Of a stretch of 64,000 bases of DNA, positions 52,163 to 63,467 are shown piece by piece. Location: contig NC_081822.1 in the NCBI RefSeq assembly GCF_030704535.1, positions 878,001 through 942,000 on the forward strand. Direction: 5' to 3'. The position numbers were made by a program, and so were the translations under genes. The stretch comes from Vitis vinifera (Eukaryota > Streptophyta > Magnoliopsida > Vitales > Vitaceae). Within the stretch, counting starts at the first letter, position 1. Each line of letters begins with the position of its first letter. The notes beneath the pieces were generated by a model that ran no database searches, was not told the origin of the DNA, and saw only the letters and a list, made by a program, of their open reading frames with translations.

Positions 52163-52805
52163 TCTTTGTAATGTAAATTTTTGCATTGTAATATGAATTT
52201 TGTCATAAATTATTGTAATTATGACGCATAGGGTATTCATTTGAATTGTATTAAAATCATCTGACCAAAAAATAAAAGCTCTTTCGCAAATTCAATTTAA
52301 TAAAAACTTCCTTTAAAATCCATGTGTGTTTTTTTTTTACTACAAATATTTGGTTCACTAAAAATATTTGAATAAAAGGACTATCAAACGTACTCGTTAT
52401 TCTAAGCAATTTGAAGCACTTTCGATGGGAAGATGCAACTTAACCATAGGATTATGAAGCACTTCTGATGGGAAGATGCTGCTTAACCATAGGATTCACC
52501 GTGACCCTATTACTATTCGTACGGATGCAGCCAAAGTTGGATGCAAACAAAATGAAAATAAGGGCAGAAAAGCCGAAAAAACCTGGTATCATCATATCAT
52601 TTGCACATAAATCCTCACTTTATTAAGATCAAAACATCAGTTTGAAGAGTCACATGTCTAGTGAGTTTGTTTAGTATATTATGAAATCAATATACCACAG
52701 TAATCAAACGATTGATAAAAGGTTTATGCTTCCAACCAAGTACCTTCTGCTCCACATTTGATATTGTTGGCTTGCTCTCTGTAACTCAAAACATCCAGCT
52801 GCATT
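52163..52805. other. Catalase 3' UTR and flank
   Basis: Non-coding. It contains the proposed polyadenylation signal and a short direct repeat: AAGCACTTTCGATGGGAAGATG at about 52413 recurs near 52457 as AAGCACTTCTGATGGGAAGA. No ORF is supported. Confidence 0.5.
52619..52624 (-). terminator. Probable catalase polyadenylation signal
   Basis: AATAAA on the minus strand lies about 180 nt beyond the catalase stop codon, in the normal range for a plant 3' UTR. The assignment is by motif and distance only. Confidence 0.45.
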
Positions 52806-55800
52806 TCAAATGCTTGGCCTCACGTTGAGACGAGATGCTAGTTTCTGACCCAGAGACTTGTCAGCCTGAAGTTTGGAGCAATGACATTAGTACTTGATTT
52901 GACACAGAAGGAGTTATGTTACTAGAGAAAGGTTCAAGAAACTTTGCAAGAGAAAGAGGTCTGACCTGAGACCAGTAGGAGATCCAGATGCTGCGGATCT
53001 CATAGGTGACGCGTGGATCAGATAAAGCATCAACCCAGCGCTGGATGAATCTCTCTTGCCTGGGAAAATTTTGATAAATGGTACAGATAGATGAAACTCA
53101 TGTTATGGATTAGACGATCATTTAGTTATAAAAACAATGGAGGAGCTGCAGTTACCTGTCTGGCGCAAAGGACCGGTATCTCTCTCCTGGCTGCTTGAAG
53201 TTGTTCTCCTTTGGAATGATGCACTGCATTATCCAATAGTCTTTGTCTAAATAAATGTTAACAGACACTTGCATATATATTTTTTTTCAAGTTTATTTCT
53301 TAATCAATTCATTCAACCAGTAAAATCCAAAATGGACCCAAAATATATAGAGGGTGCCTTAATTGTCTTACTTTTCTTTCTAAAAGCAAAAGGCAAGCAA
53401 GGCAAATAATATCATGTTTGGCAGGAATTTAAAAATTAGACCTGCTTTTTTTTAAGAACCCAAACAAAGAAAAAAGTGTATTTTAGTTGAAGGAAAGCAT
53501 TATCTGTTTTAAAAAGAAATTTATTCTTTCCAAAGTGTCTAGGATGTGGAAACCGTCACAACTCCACACCAAGTAAGCTAATAATTTCTGCCACATTAGA
53601 AAGAGTGGGAGAATTATGCATGACCAACCTTCACTTTTAAGTAGATGCCTTACGGGTTTAATCAATGTGGAGGGGAGGGTGGCTCCCACACCCAATGTAG
53701 GCCTTTTGCCTTCAATCCACCAACTATCCTCACCAGCTCACGCCAACACAATCCCCACCAAGTTAATATAACCACATAACACTCACCACCACAACTTTAG
53801 ATGTCACCACACGACCATGAAATTATCCTATTCCAAACTAATAAATGCACTGGGTTCATAAAATTGAATGAGTTTGAACCCAATACTGGTATATTGTTTA
53901 TTGAGTTAAAATTCCACATGAAATTTAAACTTAACCAAGGAATTAGAGAGCCTGACCTTTTCACGCCTTCCAGTCAAGATAGCAGGAGGAATGGGGTACC
54001 TCTCAGCATGACGAACAGGATCATACCTTGAAGGGAAGTAATTGACCTGCAAATAGCATTATCACTCAGACTTCAAGGAATAGAGAGAGTAAAAAAATGC
54101 AAACACCAGCTTTTTGCCCATAGAGAGTAAAAAATAATAAAGTACCTCCTCATCCCTGTGCATGAAATTCATGAAACCTTCATGATGATTGTTATGATGA
54201 GCACACTTGGGGGCATTAGCCGGGAGCTGCAGATAGTTTGGTCCAAGGCGGTGCCTCTGAGTATCAGAATAGGAGAAGATCCGAGTTTGTAGCAACTTGT
54301 CATCTGAATAGTAGACACCAGGAACCACAATAGCAGGGCAAAATGCAAGCTGTTCATTTTCAGCAAAGAAGTTGTCAATGTTCCTGTTCAAGACCAGGCG
54401 ACCGACTGGTTGCAGGGGTAGTATGTCCTCAGGCCAGGTCTTGGTGACATCAAGTGGGTCAAAGTCAAATTTGTCTTCATGATCAGGATCAATTGTTTGG
54501 ATGAAAAGTTTCCACTCAGGATAGTTCCCAGCTGCAATGGAGTCATAGAGATCCTGAGTGGCATGGCTGTGGTTGCTTCCTCCAACCCTGATTGCCTCTT
54601 CTTCCAACAGACACTTAACCCCACAAGTGGGTTTCCAGTGAAATTTCACATAATGTGCTTTTCCAGCCTTGTTGATCAGAGTATAGGTGTTCACACCAGA
54701 TCCTTCCATGTGCCTGTAATCCTGTGGAATACCTACATCATCGAAGAGGAATGAGAACATGTGCAGGCTTTCTGGGTGGTGGGAGAAGAAATCAACAATC
54801 CTCCAGTTCTCCTGGATGTGGGACTTAGGATTGGGTTTCAGAGCATGGACCATGTCTGGGAATTTCATTCCATCACGGATAAAAAAGACAGGGAAATTGT
54901 TTCCCACTAGATCAAAGTTACCCTGTGTCCACAAAAAACGGTACAAAGTGAGTATATAGAGGGAGTATAAATCTTATAAGCTCAAACAATCTGGAAATTT
55001 CATAGAGTAACACAAAACCAATTGTTTACCAAAAAGCAACTATTAGTTATGGAAAAATGTTTGAACATAAAACTGATCTTGAAATGTTTCACATGTATTC
55101 ACACACTTGTGTTTCTAGGACACAATATCCCATACATGAAAATAGAAAGCTCTCCAATAACCTGCAAAAGTGTGCTTTTGCAGCCATCTAAAATACCTTT
55201 TTAATATGAGAAAGAGCTCCTCAAGGTTGGTCAGCGGTGCTAACTTAAGCCATTCCCACATGCAATGCAAAGCCCATCAGTCAACAACAGAATAAATTCC
55301 AATTTTTGACTGATAAGACCAGCCAATTGCAGCAGCTCCACATATAGAGCTTTAAAACTGTTATGGTCCTATAAGTTGTGGTAACTTCATCACTTGCACA
55401 GGCTTAAATTTTCCTTCTAGAAATTTCTGTAAAACCTAAAATTTTTGGCATGGGTATTAACAATTGGGGAATGCAAAAGGCAAGGTCTTGCACATCATTG
55501 TTTCAGTGAGTCTTGGTGTATCCATCAAATTAGTGGCTGTCAAAATAATCTCTATTATCACTTGGCAATATCAAAAGAATATCCTATCATCCAATAACTA
55601 AAATAAAAGAAAGCAACAATTAGACAAATCCTCACCTCTCTGGTGTAAAACTTCACTGCAAAACCTCGAGGATCCCTCAGGGTTTCAGGGCTGCCACGCT
55701 CATGAATAACTGTGGAGAAACGTAAAATGACAGGTGTCTGGACCCCTGGGGCTCGAAGGAAATCAGCACATGTAAGGTTAGAAATATCATGGGTGGTCTC

Positions 55801-57252
55801 AAAGAAACCCTTGGCACTGGCTCCCCTGGCATGCACAACACGTTCTGGGATCCGCTCCCGATCAAAATTGGCAAGTTTCTCCACCAGGTGATAATCCTCT
55901 AGGAGAATTGGACCTGTCAAAGAGCAGAATTCAAACCAATGAACATAGCTCCAGAAATCTCTATTAATTTTTAAGCCATGATTACAACCACATCACAGAA
56001 CAAAGCCCCAGACCCTAGCTTCAGCTGACGCATTATAACTTTCCTATTCGTAATGATAATCAGAAACACCTTGCTAAGAAACAGTCATTTGAAAATTGCA
56101 CAAAAATGTTTGAATACAATCCATGGCAGCATGAAGAAAAAGTACCATTGATGAAATTTGGGAAGAAATCTGCCAAGTCTTTCATAATGAACAGGGATTC
56201 TCATTTTATTCCCGGGCATAAATTCAGAATTTTATTGAGAAGGGAAAAAAGGTACTCCAAAATAAAAAACTGTATAACTAATGGTTAGATTGGGACAATT
56301 CAGTAAGCAAAATTTTTACTTAATCAGCAGTCTCTCAGACCTAATAAAACAGACCCAAACAAAGAGTGCAGAGTTTGAATTAATGAAAAAAGAAAATCAA
56401 TTTCACTAACGGAGTACATTCCCCAGTAGAAAGAAGAATCACGCCTATATAAGCTTAATATAGATGAACAATACTGATAAAAACCATATGAATTACATAT
56501 ATATATATATAACAAGTAGTAATCAAATACCTCTTGGTCCAACAGTCAAGGATGAGTTATTGTTCCAGACAGGAGCACCGGAATTGGTGGTCCAGAAGGG
56601 GGAGTTGTAAGCACTCGAAGGGCGGTACTGCATCAAATCAAGAAAAAATAATTAACCCCAGAACGAGAATCATTACGACAACAATAGCCAGAATCCAAGA
56701 CAGAAAACCGAAATCCACAGTCGTAACTACAAGGCCTGTTCGGTGACCGAGAAAAAAATCCAGATAACAAAGGAAAACAATCTTATTCTGCTTCCTAGTT
56801 CCTAAAAAACAAAATTTGACCCAAGCACTAGCCCAACTCCAATATATTTTGATTGTTTTCTGTTTGACCAAAAGGAAACCAATCTTATTCCACTTCCAAG
56901 TACCTAAAAAACAAAATTCCATTTTTCTCGTTTTCTCCGCAAGTAAAACCACAAAAACTTAACCGGTTCCAAATTTTATTCCATTTTCCTCTCATTTCCC
57001 GGCGACCAAACGCATCACGCTTTCCCACCCACATCACTAAGAAAACTCCGGTAAATGTAACACCAAAAAAGAAGAAGAAGATCGATGAAGAAGTACCAAA
57101 AAATTAGATGAATTTTTGTTTTTATTTTCCAAAATTAAAATCAAACCAGAAAATATCAAACGGACGATAAATCAAACACAAATACAATAAAAATCATTGA
57201 AAAAGAAAAAAGGAAAAAAAAATGATGAGATCGAAACCTTGTACGGATCCAT
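52806..57252 (-). CDS. CAT: Catalase (haem, peroxisomal), eight exons
   Basis: Breaks down hydrogen peroxide to water and oxygen in peroxisomes. Exons on the minus strand: 57238-57252 (MDPYK), 56531-56627, 55636-55913, 54146-54922, 53957-54046, 53156-53223, 52966-53059, 52806-52865; total 1479 nt, giving 492 aa, the standard plant catalase length. Visible hallmarks are the active-site histidine in [15 protein letters not shown], the catalytic asparagine in [14 protein letters not shown], and the haem-ligand tyrosine in [17 protein letters not shown]. The C-terminus ends SRLNVRPSI, the plant catalase tail with its internal peroxisomal-import information. All introns are GT-AG. Exons 5 (part), 6, 7 and 8 lie in the right copy of the tandem duplication, and the gene remains intact. 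Which plant catalase class it belongs to cannot be decided here. Confidence 0.97.
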
Positions 57253-57361
57253 CGCCGGAAATAGAGAGAGGCGAAGAGCCGAAGGCGACCTGGAGAAAGA
57301 GTCTGGTACGATGCGGTACAGTGCAACACTTCTGCGCCTTCAAAACCCAAATTTATCTCTC

Positions 57362-57369
57362 TATATATA
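57362..57369 (-). promoter_or_regulatory. Probable catalase TATA box
   Basis: TATATATA on the minus strand lies about 110 bases upstream of the catalase ATG, leaving a leader of roughly 80 nt. Placement is by motif and distance. Confidence 0.55.
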
Positions 57370-57873
57370 CGCTCTTACGTCTCGCCCCGGCCTCAACTGC
57401 CTTATCTTTGATCACTGTGTAAACGTGGCTTTTTCTACATTTATAAAATTATATAGTAATTTTATTATTACTAATTATAACTATTTTCAATTTTTCTAAT
57501 TTATGATATTCAATTGAATTTTTTTAGTTAAATGTTAGAAATAAAAATATAGATATTTTTTTAATTTAGAAAATAATTTTATATAAAAAAATACAAAATC
57601 ATTTTTTTTTTAATTATAAAAATATTCACAAATTTTATGCTTTTTAAAAAAGAAAATCATTTTTGTAATGTACTCAATTGTGTCCTATGAATATGAAAAT
57701 GAATTTAAATCGGGACATTATCTCCGTTCATCGATTTTTTTTTATAGAAAAAATCATGAAAATATGTGGGAACGTCATGAATTCGCGATTCCTTATCCTG
57801 GTTTTGTAGTTTTTCTTCAAATCGTCACAGCCGCTTAATGGCGAGAGTGTGACTTGTTCCTGTTAAAATCCGC

Positions 57874-57879
57874 CACGTG
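57874..57879. promoter_or_regulatory. G-box (CACGTG), first copy
   Basis: Palindromic CACGTG within CGCCACGTGTAC, which also fits an ABA-response (ABRE-like) context. It lies about 620 bases upstream of the catalase ATG. G-boxes bind bZIP and bHLH factors and are common in light- and stress-responsive promoters; use by this gene is inferred. Confidence 0.55.
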
Positions 57880-57974
57880 TACTAACACCTTGAAGCACAC
57901 GGTTTTGTAGTTTTTCTTCAAATCGTCACAGCCGCTTAATGGCGAGAGTGTGACTTGTGCCTGTTAAAATCCGC

Positions 57975-57980
57975 CACGTG
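57975..57980. promoter_or_regulatory. G-box (CACGTG), second copy
   Basis: Same CGCCACGTGTAC context, exactly 101 bases from the first copy, produced by the tandem duplication. Confidence 0.55.
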
Positions 57981-57997
57981 TACTAACACCTTGAAGC

Positions 57998-58456
57998 GTG
58001 TGCTACAGCCACAAGCGTCCCGAACAATCTCGAAGAGGTGGTTTTGGAGTTTTACGAGGGAGAGAGAGAGACAAGATTGGGCTGGGCCACAAAACAACGT
58101 TGGCCACAACAAGATTCACTTGTGGGCCCATTAACTATGTTTTTTTTTTTCTTTAAATAATCAGATATAACATGGTCACCGTTCGGAGACGTTGCTAAAT
58201 GCTACATCGACAAATCAGCGGAAAGTACATTTGGTCGGTTGGCAGCCGCTTTGTTAGTCAAAAATCCATGGTGGGCTCGGTTTAAAGCGAATGGCGCTTT
58301 CCTCGTGAAACCCAGTGGAATACTACAGGCCTTCTTGTGTTGGTTACGACTTACGAGTCGCATGAACTTCTTTCAATAGAAGATATTATAGCAAAAATTT
58401 TTTTTTTTAAATAAATACCTGGAGATTAATGATATAAAAATAAAATGAAAATTAAT

Positions 58457-58495
<39 letters not shown>

Positions 58496-60598
58496 TTATG
58501 TTAAAATATTTCAAAAGCATATTAGCTCCAATTTTTTAACGTTAAGTTGAATATAAAATGGTTATTAAATTAATATTACTTAAATTAATATATGATTAAA
58601 TATAGAATATGATATATCATTCGTTCTCATTTTATTTCATATTATATCTAATTAATTTTATCTTAAAATTAACATATAAGGATATATAAATAATAATAAA
58701 TAATGTATTTTATTATTTATCTTATCTCACATGTAATTGATCATATAATCAAATAAGTAATAAGATAATTTATCATGCTTCATCACAACTAAATTTAAAT
58801 TATGATATGTTATTTTATTTTTTATATTATCTCGCAATATATCATATCATATTGAATAAAAAATGCATATTTTTAAATATTATTCAAAAGAGATATGATT
58901 TGAATACCGGATATAAAATCTTTACACAATATATGTAGTTGAATATGCTATGTTATACTTTATTTAGTTTATAAAATAAATAAAAAAATTAATAGAATGT
59001 ATATTATTTTTTAATATCAAATATTTATTTAAAATAAAAACTGCATTGCATCCAAATATTTATTATGTAAAAAAATATGAAAAATTCCATCCCTTTAACA
59101 ATATTCACAAATGAGATATGTAAAATTTATAAATAAATTACATATATATATATATATATATATATTTATTATTATAAACATTTTTTAGTTTTTTAATAAA
59201 AAATTTAACTTATTATAAAAATTTATTTTATAAAACAAGCTATATAAAAAAAATTGGTAAAAAAAACTATAACACATAAAATATATATATCCTACTTGAA
59301 TTATCTCATGTAAAAAGAATATAAATAAAGGGATGGATAATATATAATCAGACCACTTGTCTTTTCTCATTTTTTATTTAAGATAATTAATCTTATCTTA
59401 TTACACATCAAACATAAAAATACGATATGCTATCTTCTCTTATTTTGTTCTATATCATATTTTGTTCATCAAATTTGAAAATATAATCATCCATTTTTTT
59501 TTAAATGTCATCATTAAAAAAAAAACATTTCATTTTAAAACCTACATATAAATAATTGAAACAAGGGATAACCAATTGAAAGAGAAAAAAAAAAACAAAT
59601 TGTAAATATAACCTTCCTTTAAAAAAAAAAAAACAATTTTGGACATAAATATTCTCATTTTTTTCTTTTAAAAATAACATTTTATTTTAAAATACATATG
59701 TAAATAATGAAAATATTGAAAAATATTTATGTCAAAATTGGATTATTCTTCAAATTTAAAAATACGAAATGTCAATTTTATAAATTTGAATTTATTATTG
59801 TTATTTTTAATTAATTAATTATTGAAATAATAAAGGAATTTTGCATAAAAAATTAAGTTATTTTTTAAAAATACGGGAAGAGATGGATTTACAAAGTTAG
59901 CGATTATTTCATTTTTTTAACCAATTAATTATTAAATATAACCAGACTATCTTAAAGACATAAGTTAGCTCAATTTGATTGTCTTTGGCGATAGCATAAG
60001 ATAAAATGAAGAAAAGAAAAAACTCATTTTTTACCTCAGTTGGTAGTGCAAGTGTGGGTTGAGTATAGGAAGGGAAGTCCTTAATTGGTGTGCCGCACTG
60101 CCGCTTTAGGGGCATGAATGATGATGGTAGCACACAACAAACCTTGTACGCATTCAGTGGTTGACATCACACTCCTCGATGTCTGTTGTCTTCGATAGAA
60201 GAGAAGATGAGGATTGACCATTCAGGGACTCCAATAAAAGAGATGATGAGGATGTGTTCTTGGGAATCGTCTTCAACCCCTTTTTTCCATCCGCCAATTC
60301 GGCACCGCCTGACCGCCTTAGGTAAACAAAACCTTTGATTTATTTGAGGGGCTAACGTGTATCATTTGTTTTGATCATAGAATAGTGAAATAAATTAAAT
60401 TTTGGACTTGAATATACGAAATAAATTAAAAAATGGAATCGAATTGATGAAATAAATAAAAACCGAGCCGAATAAGCGAAATAAGTAAACAACATGCGTA
60501 TTCCTCGATTTAAGGAGATGAAATAAACTAAAATATAGACAATTTTAAGTGCATTTAAACTAATTTAAATATATTAAGTCAAATGATGAAAAATCAAT
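57998..60598. other. AT-rich intergenic region
   Basis: No supported gene. A TA microsatellite sits at 58461-58492 and a shorter one near 59143-59164. From about 58600 to 59480 many ATATGATAT/ATCATAT words in both orientations suggest an old AT-rich MITE-type element. Two related blocks (about 59510-59575 and 59665-59715) share AACATTT-ATTTTAAAA-CATATRTAAATAAT. Short ORFs here look like chance. Confidence 0.45.
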
Positions 60599-60671
60599 TC
60601 CGTTGTAGTCTAGTTGGTTAGGATATTCGGCTCTCACCCGAAAGACCCGGGTTCAAGTCCCGGCAACGGAA
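60599..60671 (+). tRNA. tRNA-Glu (anticodon CTC)
   Basis: A 73-nt cloverleaf: acceptor TCCGTTG pairs with CAACGGA; the D arm contains TAGTCTAGTTGGTTAGGAT; the anticodon stem TTCGG/CCGAA encloses the loop CTCTCAC with anticodon CTC; the T arm is CCCGGGTTCAAGTCCCGG. Internal promoter boxes are intact. The stem differs from the usual plant CTCGG/CCGAG form at one pair, but both sides changed, so pairing is kept. Confidence 0.95.
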
Positions 60672-60678
60672 GTTAAAA

Positions 60679-60683
60679 TTTTT
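60679..60683 (+). terminator. RNA polymerase III terminator of tRNA-Glu
   Basis: A run of five T residues starting 8 bases after the tRNA 3' end, the normal pol III stop signal. Confidence 0.75.
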
Positions 60684-60707
60684 AATTCCTTTTCATGTCA
60701 AGGAATA

Positions 60708-60992
60708 CTATTTGGGTGTCACAAGTGGGGGGACTGGGCTGAAAAATGGTTCTTTGCTATTTGGGCCAGTTCAAACCGGCTATTTGGGTATCACATGTTG
60801 GGCGATATTGTGCTCTTCAGCCCAGTCCAAACTATATTATTACACATCTTTGCTATTTGGGTATTATACATTGGGGTCATCAGCCCAGTTCAAACCGGCT
60901 ATTTGGGTATAACACAATGGGCGGCATTGGGCTCTTCAGCCCAGTTCAAACCATATTATTTTCGTGTATTATGGACGGTGGGCTCTTCAGCC
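60708..60992. repeat. Degenerate tandem repeat downstream of tRNA-Glu
   Basis: CTATTTGGG recurs at 60708, 60757, 60780, 60853 and 60899, in several units followed by TAT-ACA, then GGGC, then CTCTTCAGCCCAGTTCAAAC. Units vary from about 45 to 73 bases with indels. The overlapping ORFs in this stretch simply reflect the repetition. Confidence 0.7.
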
Positions 60993-62217
60993 CACGTAAA
61001 GGAATGTCAAGGCTGGGAAAGTCCTTTCAAAACAAGTTGAGAGCCAAGAAAGCATATTGTTTTCATAAAGCAACTCCAAATCAAGTGGAAAACATAACCT
61101 AGAATCATTATTCATACAGCACAACAGAGAAGCTTTTAGCCAAAAACTAATTTTGAAACATTAAAGCTGTGTATGGTCACGAAAAGTACTTAAAAAAAGA
61201 AAAAAAAATTGACACTTAAGGCGGTATTTGTTTTTTTAACTTTTTGCTGAAAGCAATTTGTTTTCATAATTTAGATTTTTTTTTTTTTTTTACTTTTTCA
61301 TGACTTATTATAAACTTTTTATTAAATAGAAAAAACCAAATATGTAACTTTTTATAAATAAAAAAAAAACATATTGGTTTTTCTTTATTTTTTAATACTT
61401 AATAAAAATAAAATAATATAAAAACAAACAACATAATATTTAACACTATTAAGTATTAAAGTTCTATTTAAAATTAAGTAAAAAAATAAACAACATCTAA
61501 TTCTCTTTTCTATCCCTCGTCTTTTCTTATTAATTCTATCCATTATGCTATTTATAGGGTTACATGCAATTACCTTTTTGGATTACATATCCCTTTACAG
61601 AGTTGAAACATGGATTGAGTCATGACCATAAGAGCCCCATGAATTCACTATCAATATATCTTCAACAAATGGGCGACCAAATCAATGTCTTGATAATCTT
61701 TTTGACAGGCCTTTTAACCGATACAACTTATTAATACTATTTTAATTTATTAACACAATTCTAATTTATTATACCTCTTTAAAACTTTGAATCTACAAAA
61801 ATATTTAATTTTAAATATTAATTAATTAAATTATTAATTATTATATAATAATTTAGAAAATAAATTGAATTTTATTTTTATATTGGCGTATAATTTTATT
61901 TAACTTTTGAATTATAAAATATTTTTAAACTTTATAATTTCTAAATATATGATCGAGTGAAGGGGCTATTAGGCTATACACAGGATGAGCCGACCCCATC
62001 ATGACATGGACACAATCATGCCTTTGGGATCTACGCAGAGTCACATTGCCACTCTTGACTCATGGGGCCTACGTGGCATTGACTCCACTCATAATTTGAT
62101 ATCACTTTTGAGTATGGATTCACATAAAGAGCAATTGCATATCCAATGAATAAAATAAATAGGAAAGAAATAAAGGATTCTCAATGTCTAAGAAAAAAAG
62201 TTAAAAAAAAAATAATG

Positions 62218-62248
<31 letters not shown>

Positions 62249-63467
62249 TTTGCATTTTCATTGAAAAAAATTAGAGAAACTTCATATGTTTTTTTTATAT
62301 GTATATTTTTTTTATTTTTAATAAAAGTAAAATATTTTTAAAATAATTTTTTTTTATAAAAGTAAAATATTTTTATAAAAAATATAAATTTACCTTATAT
62401 CTTTAAAAAACTTTAAAATTTTAAATACATATTTTTTAAATTTTTTACTTTTTTTTTTCATATAAATTTGTAGAAAATTTTAATTTTATAAATATTTTTT
62501 CTAACATTTTTCCAAACTATTTTCTTTGTTTCAAATTTTATCGCAAGCGCATAACATTTCTTTGAAAATCAGAATTTACACCACCTCCCCTTAAAGGAAT
62601 ATTCATAAAAGGAGAAAGAAGATATTGCGTGTCAAGAAAATAATTGACCTTGAAACCTGAGACTCGGGTTCGAAAGCTACACACCCACGCTCTGCCGGCC
62701 ACGTTTCATTTTACTGCGTCAATAACCATAAGTTTCTCTCTCCACTCACCATCTCTGTAAATTCATTCACAAATGTCTCTTCGTGGTTATGAATTATGAT
62801 CAGTTTTTCGGTGACAGAGACCCCTGAATCAGTAATAATGCGGAAAGAAGTTAAATAAGGATACAACCCAGATAAATTCTACAAATAGTTGTTGAATTTT
62901 TGAGGTGGATATTGCTCAATTTGCGATATTTTGGTTGTTGTCGTCTCTATTGATTACGTTTTCATTTTGTCTTCTTTCTCGATTTTTCTTGTTGGGTGTC
63001 AATTGGGTTTTCTTGTTAGATATTTTTTTCGTATATTGATTGGAGTGTTGTATACTGAGGATAAGGATGTGGCGTAGGATCGATAGGAACTCTTGTTTGA
63101 ATTGATGTTTGGTCGTTGTTGGGTGATGTGGGATTCTAGCAATTTCTGAGTTTCAGTCAGACAGCGACGAATGAGCTGTGAGTAGATTTTCTGAACCTGT
63201 TTTGTTGTTTTTGTTGACTCAGCTAATACGTCAAGCAAAATTAGGAAATTCCATGTGATTTATTTTCTCATGGTTTGGTGTACTGCTTTGATTCGGTTCG
63301 AATGGATTTTTTTTTTGGAGGACAGGTGTTTGTTTTTTTTCTTCAAAGAGATTAAGGCGGTGTTTCTTTCGGCTATGTGATGTTGTACGAAGTATAAATG
63401 GAGGCGTTTCTCGGTTATTAGTGTGCCCGAAAAATTGAGTGAACAAAGGTAGTTATTATAGGGAGAG
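60993..63467. other. AT-rich intergenic DNA and 5' leader of the 3'-most gene
   Basis: 61200-62560 is A/T-run-rich with a TTA microsatellite at 62218-62247 and no gene. A short segment near 62650-62690 (ACTCGGGTTCGAAAGC) resembles a tRNA B-box remnant. From about 62700 the composition becomes more balanced, fitting promoter and 5' leader, possibly with a leader intron, of the gene starting at 63468. Confidence 0.4.

Larger units (their letters stand above)
47094..54005. repeat. Tandem duplication, right copy
   Basis: The right copy runs from the junction to catalase exon 5. It holds an NLP 5' fragment (47094-49647), an intergenic block (49655-52162) matching 43325-44955, and the functional catalase 3' exons. 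It lacks the equivalent of about 38685-43325, so NLP exon 1' is cut and its upstream region and start codon are gone. Two MITE-like insertions are private to this copy. Confidence 0.85.
57800..57997. repeat. 101-bp tandem duplication in the catalase upstream region
   Basis: 57800-57900 and 57901-57997 are nearly identical (one visible substitution, TTCC versus TGCC), starting GGTTTTGTAGTTTTTCTTC and ending ACACCTTGAAGC. Such similarity points to a recent event. Each unit carries one G-box. Confidence 0.92.

Noticed and set aside
54388-54959. ORFs overlapping catalase exon 4 in other frames
   Set aside because: Shadows of the long coding exon.
60708-60992. CRISPR-like array
   Set aside because: Plant nuclear context, units of unequal length and diverged sequence, no unique spacers.
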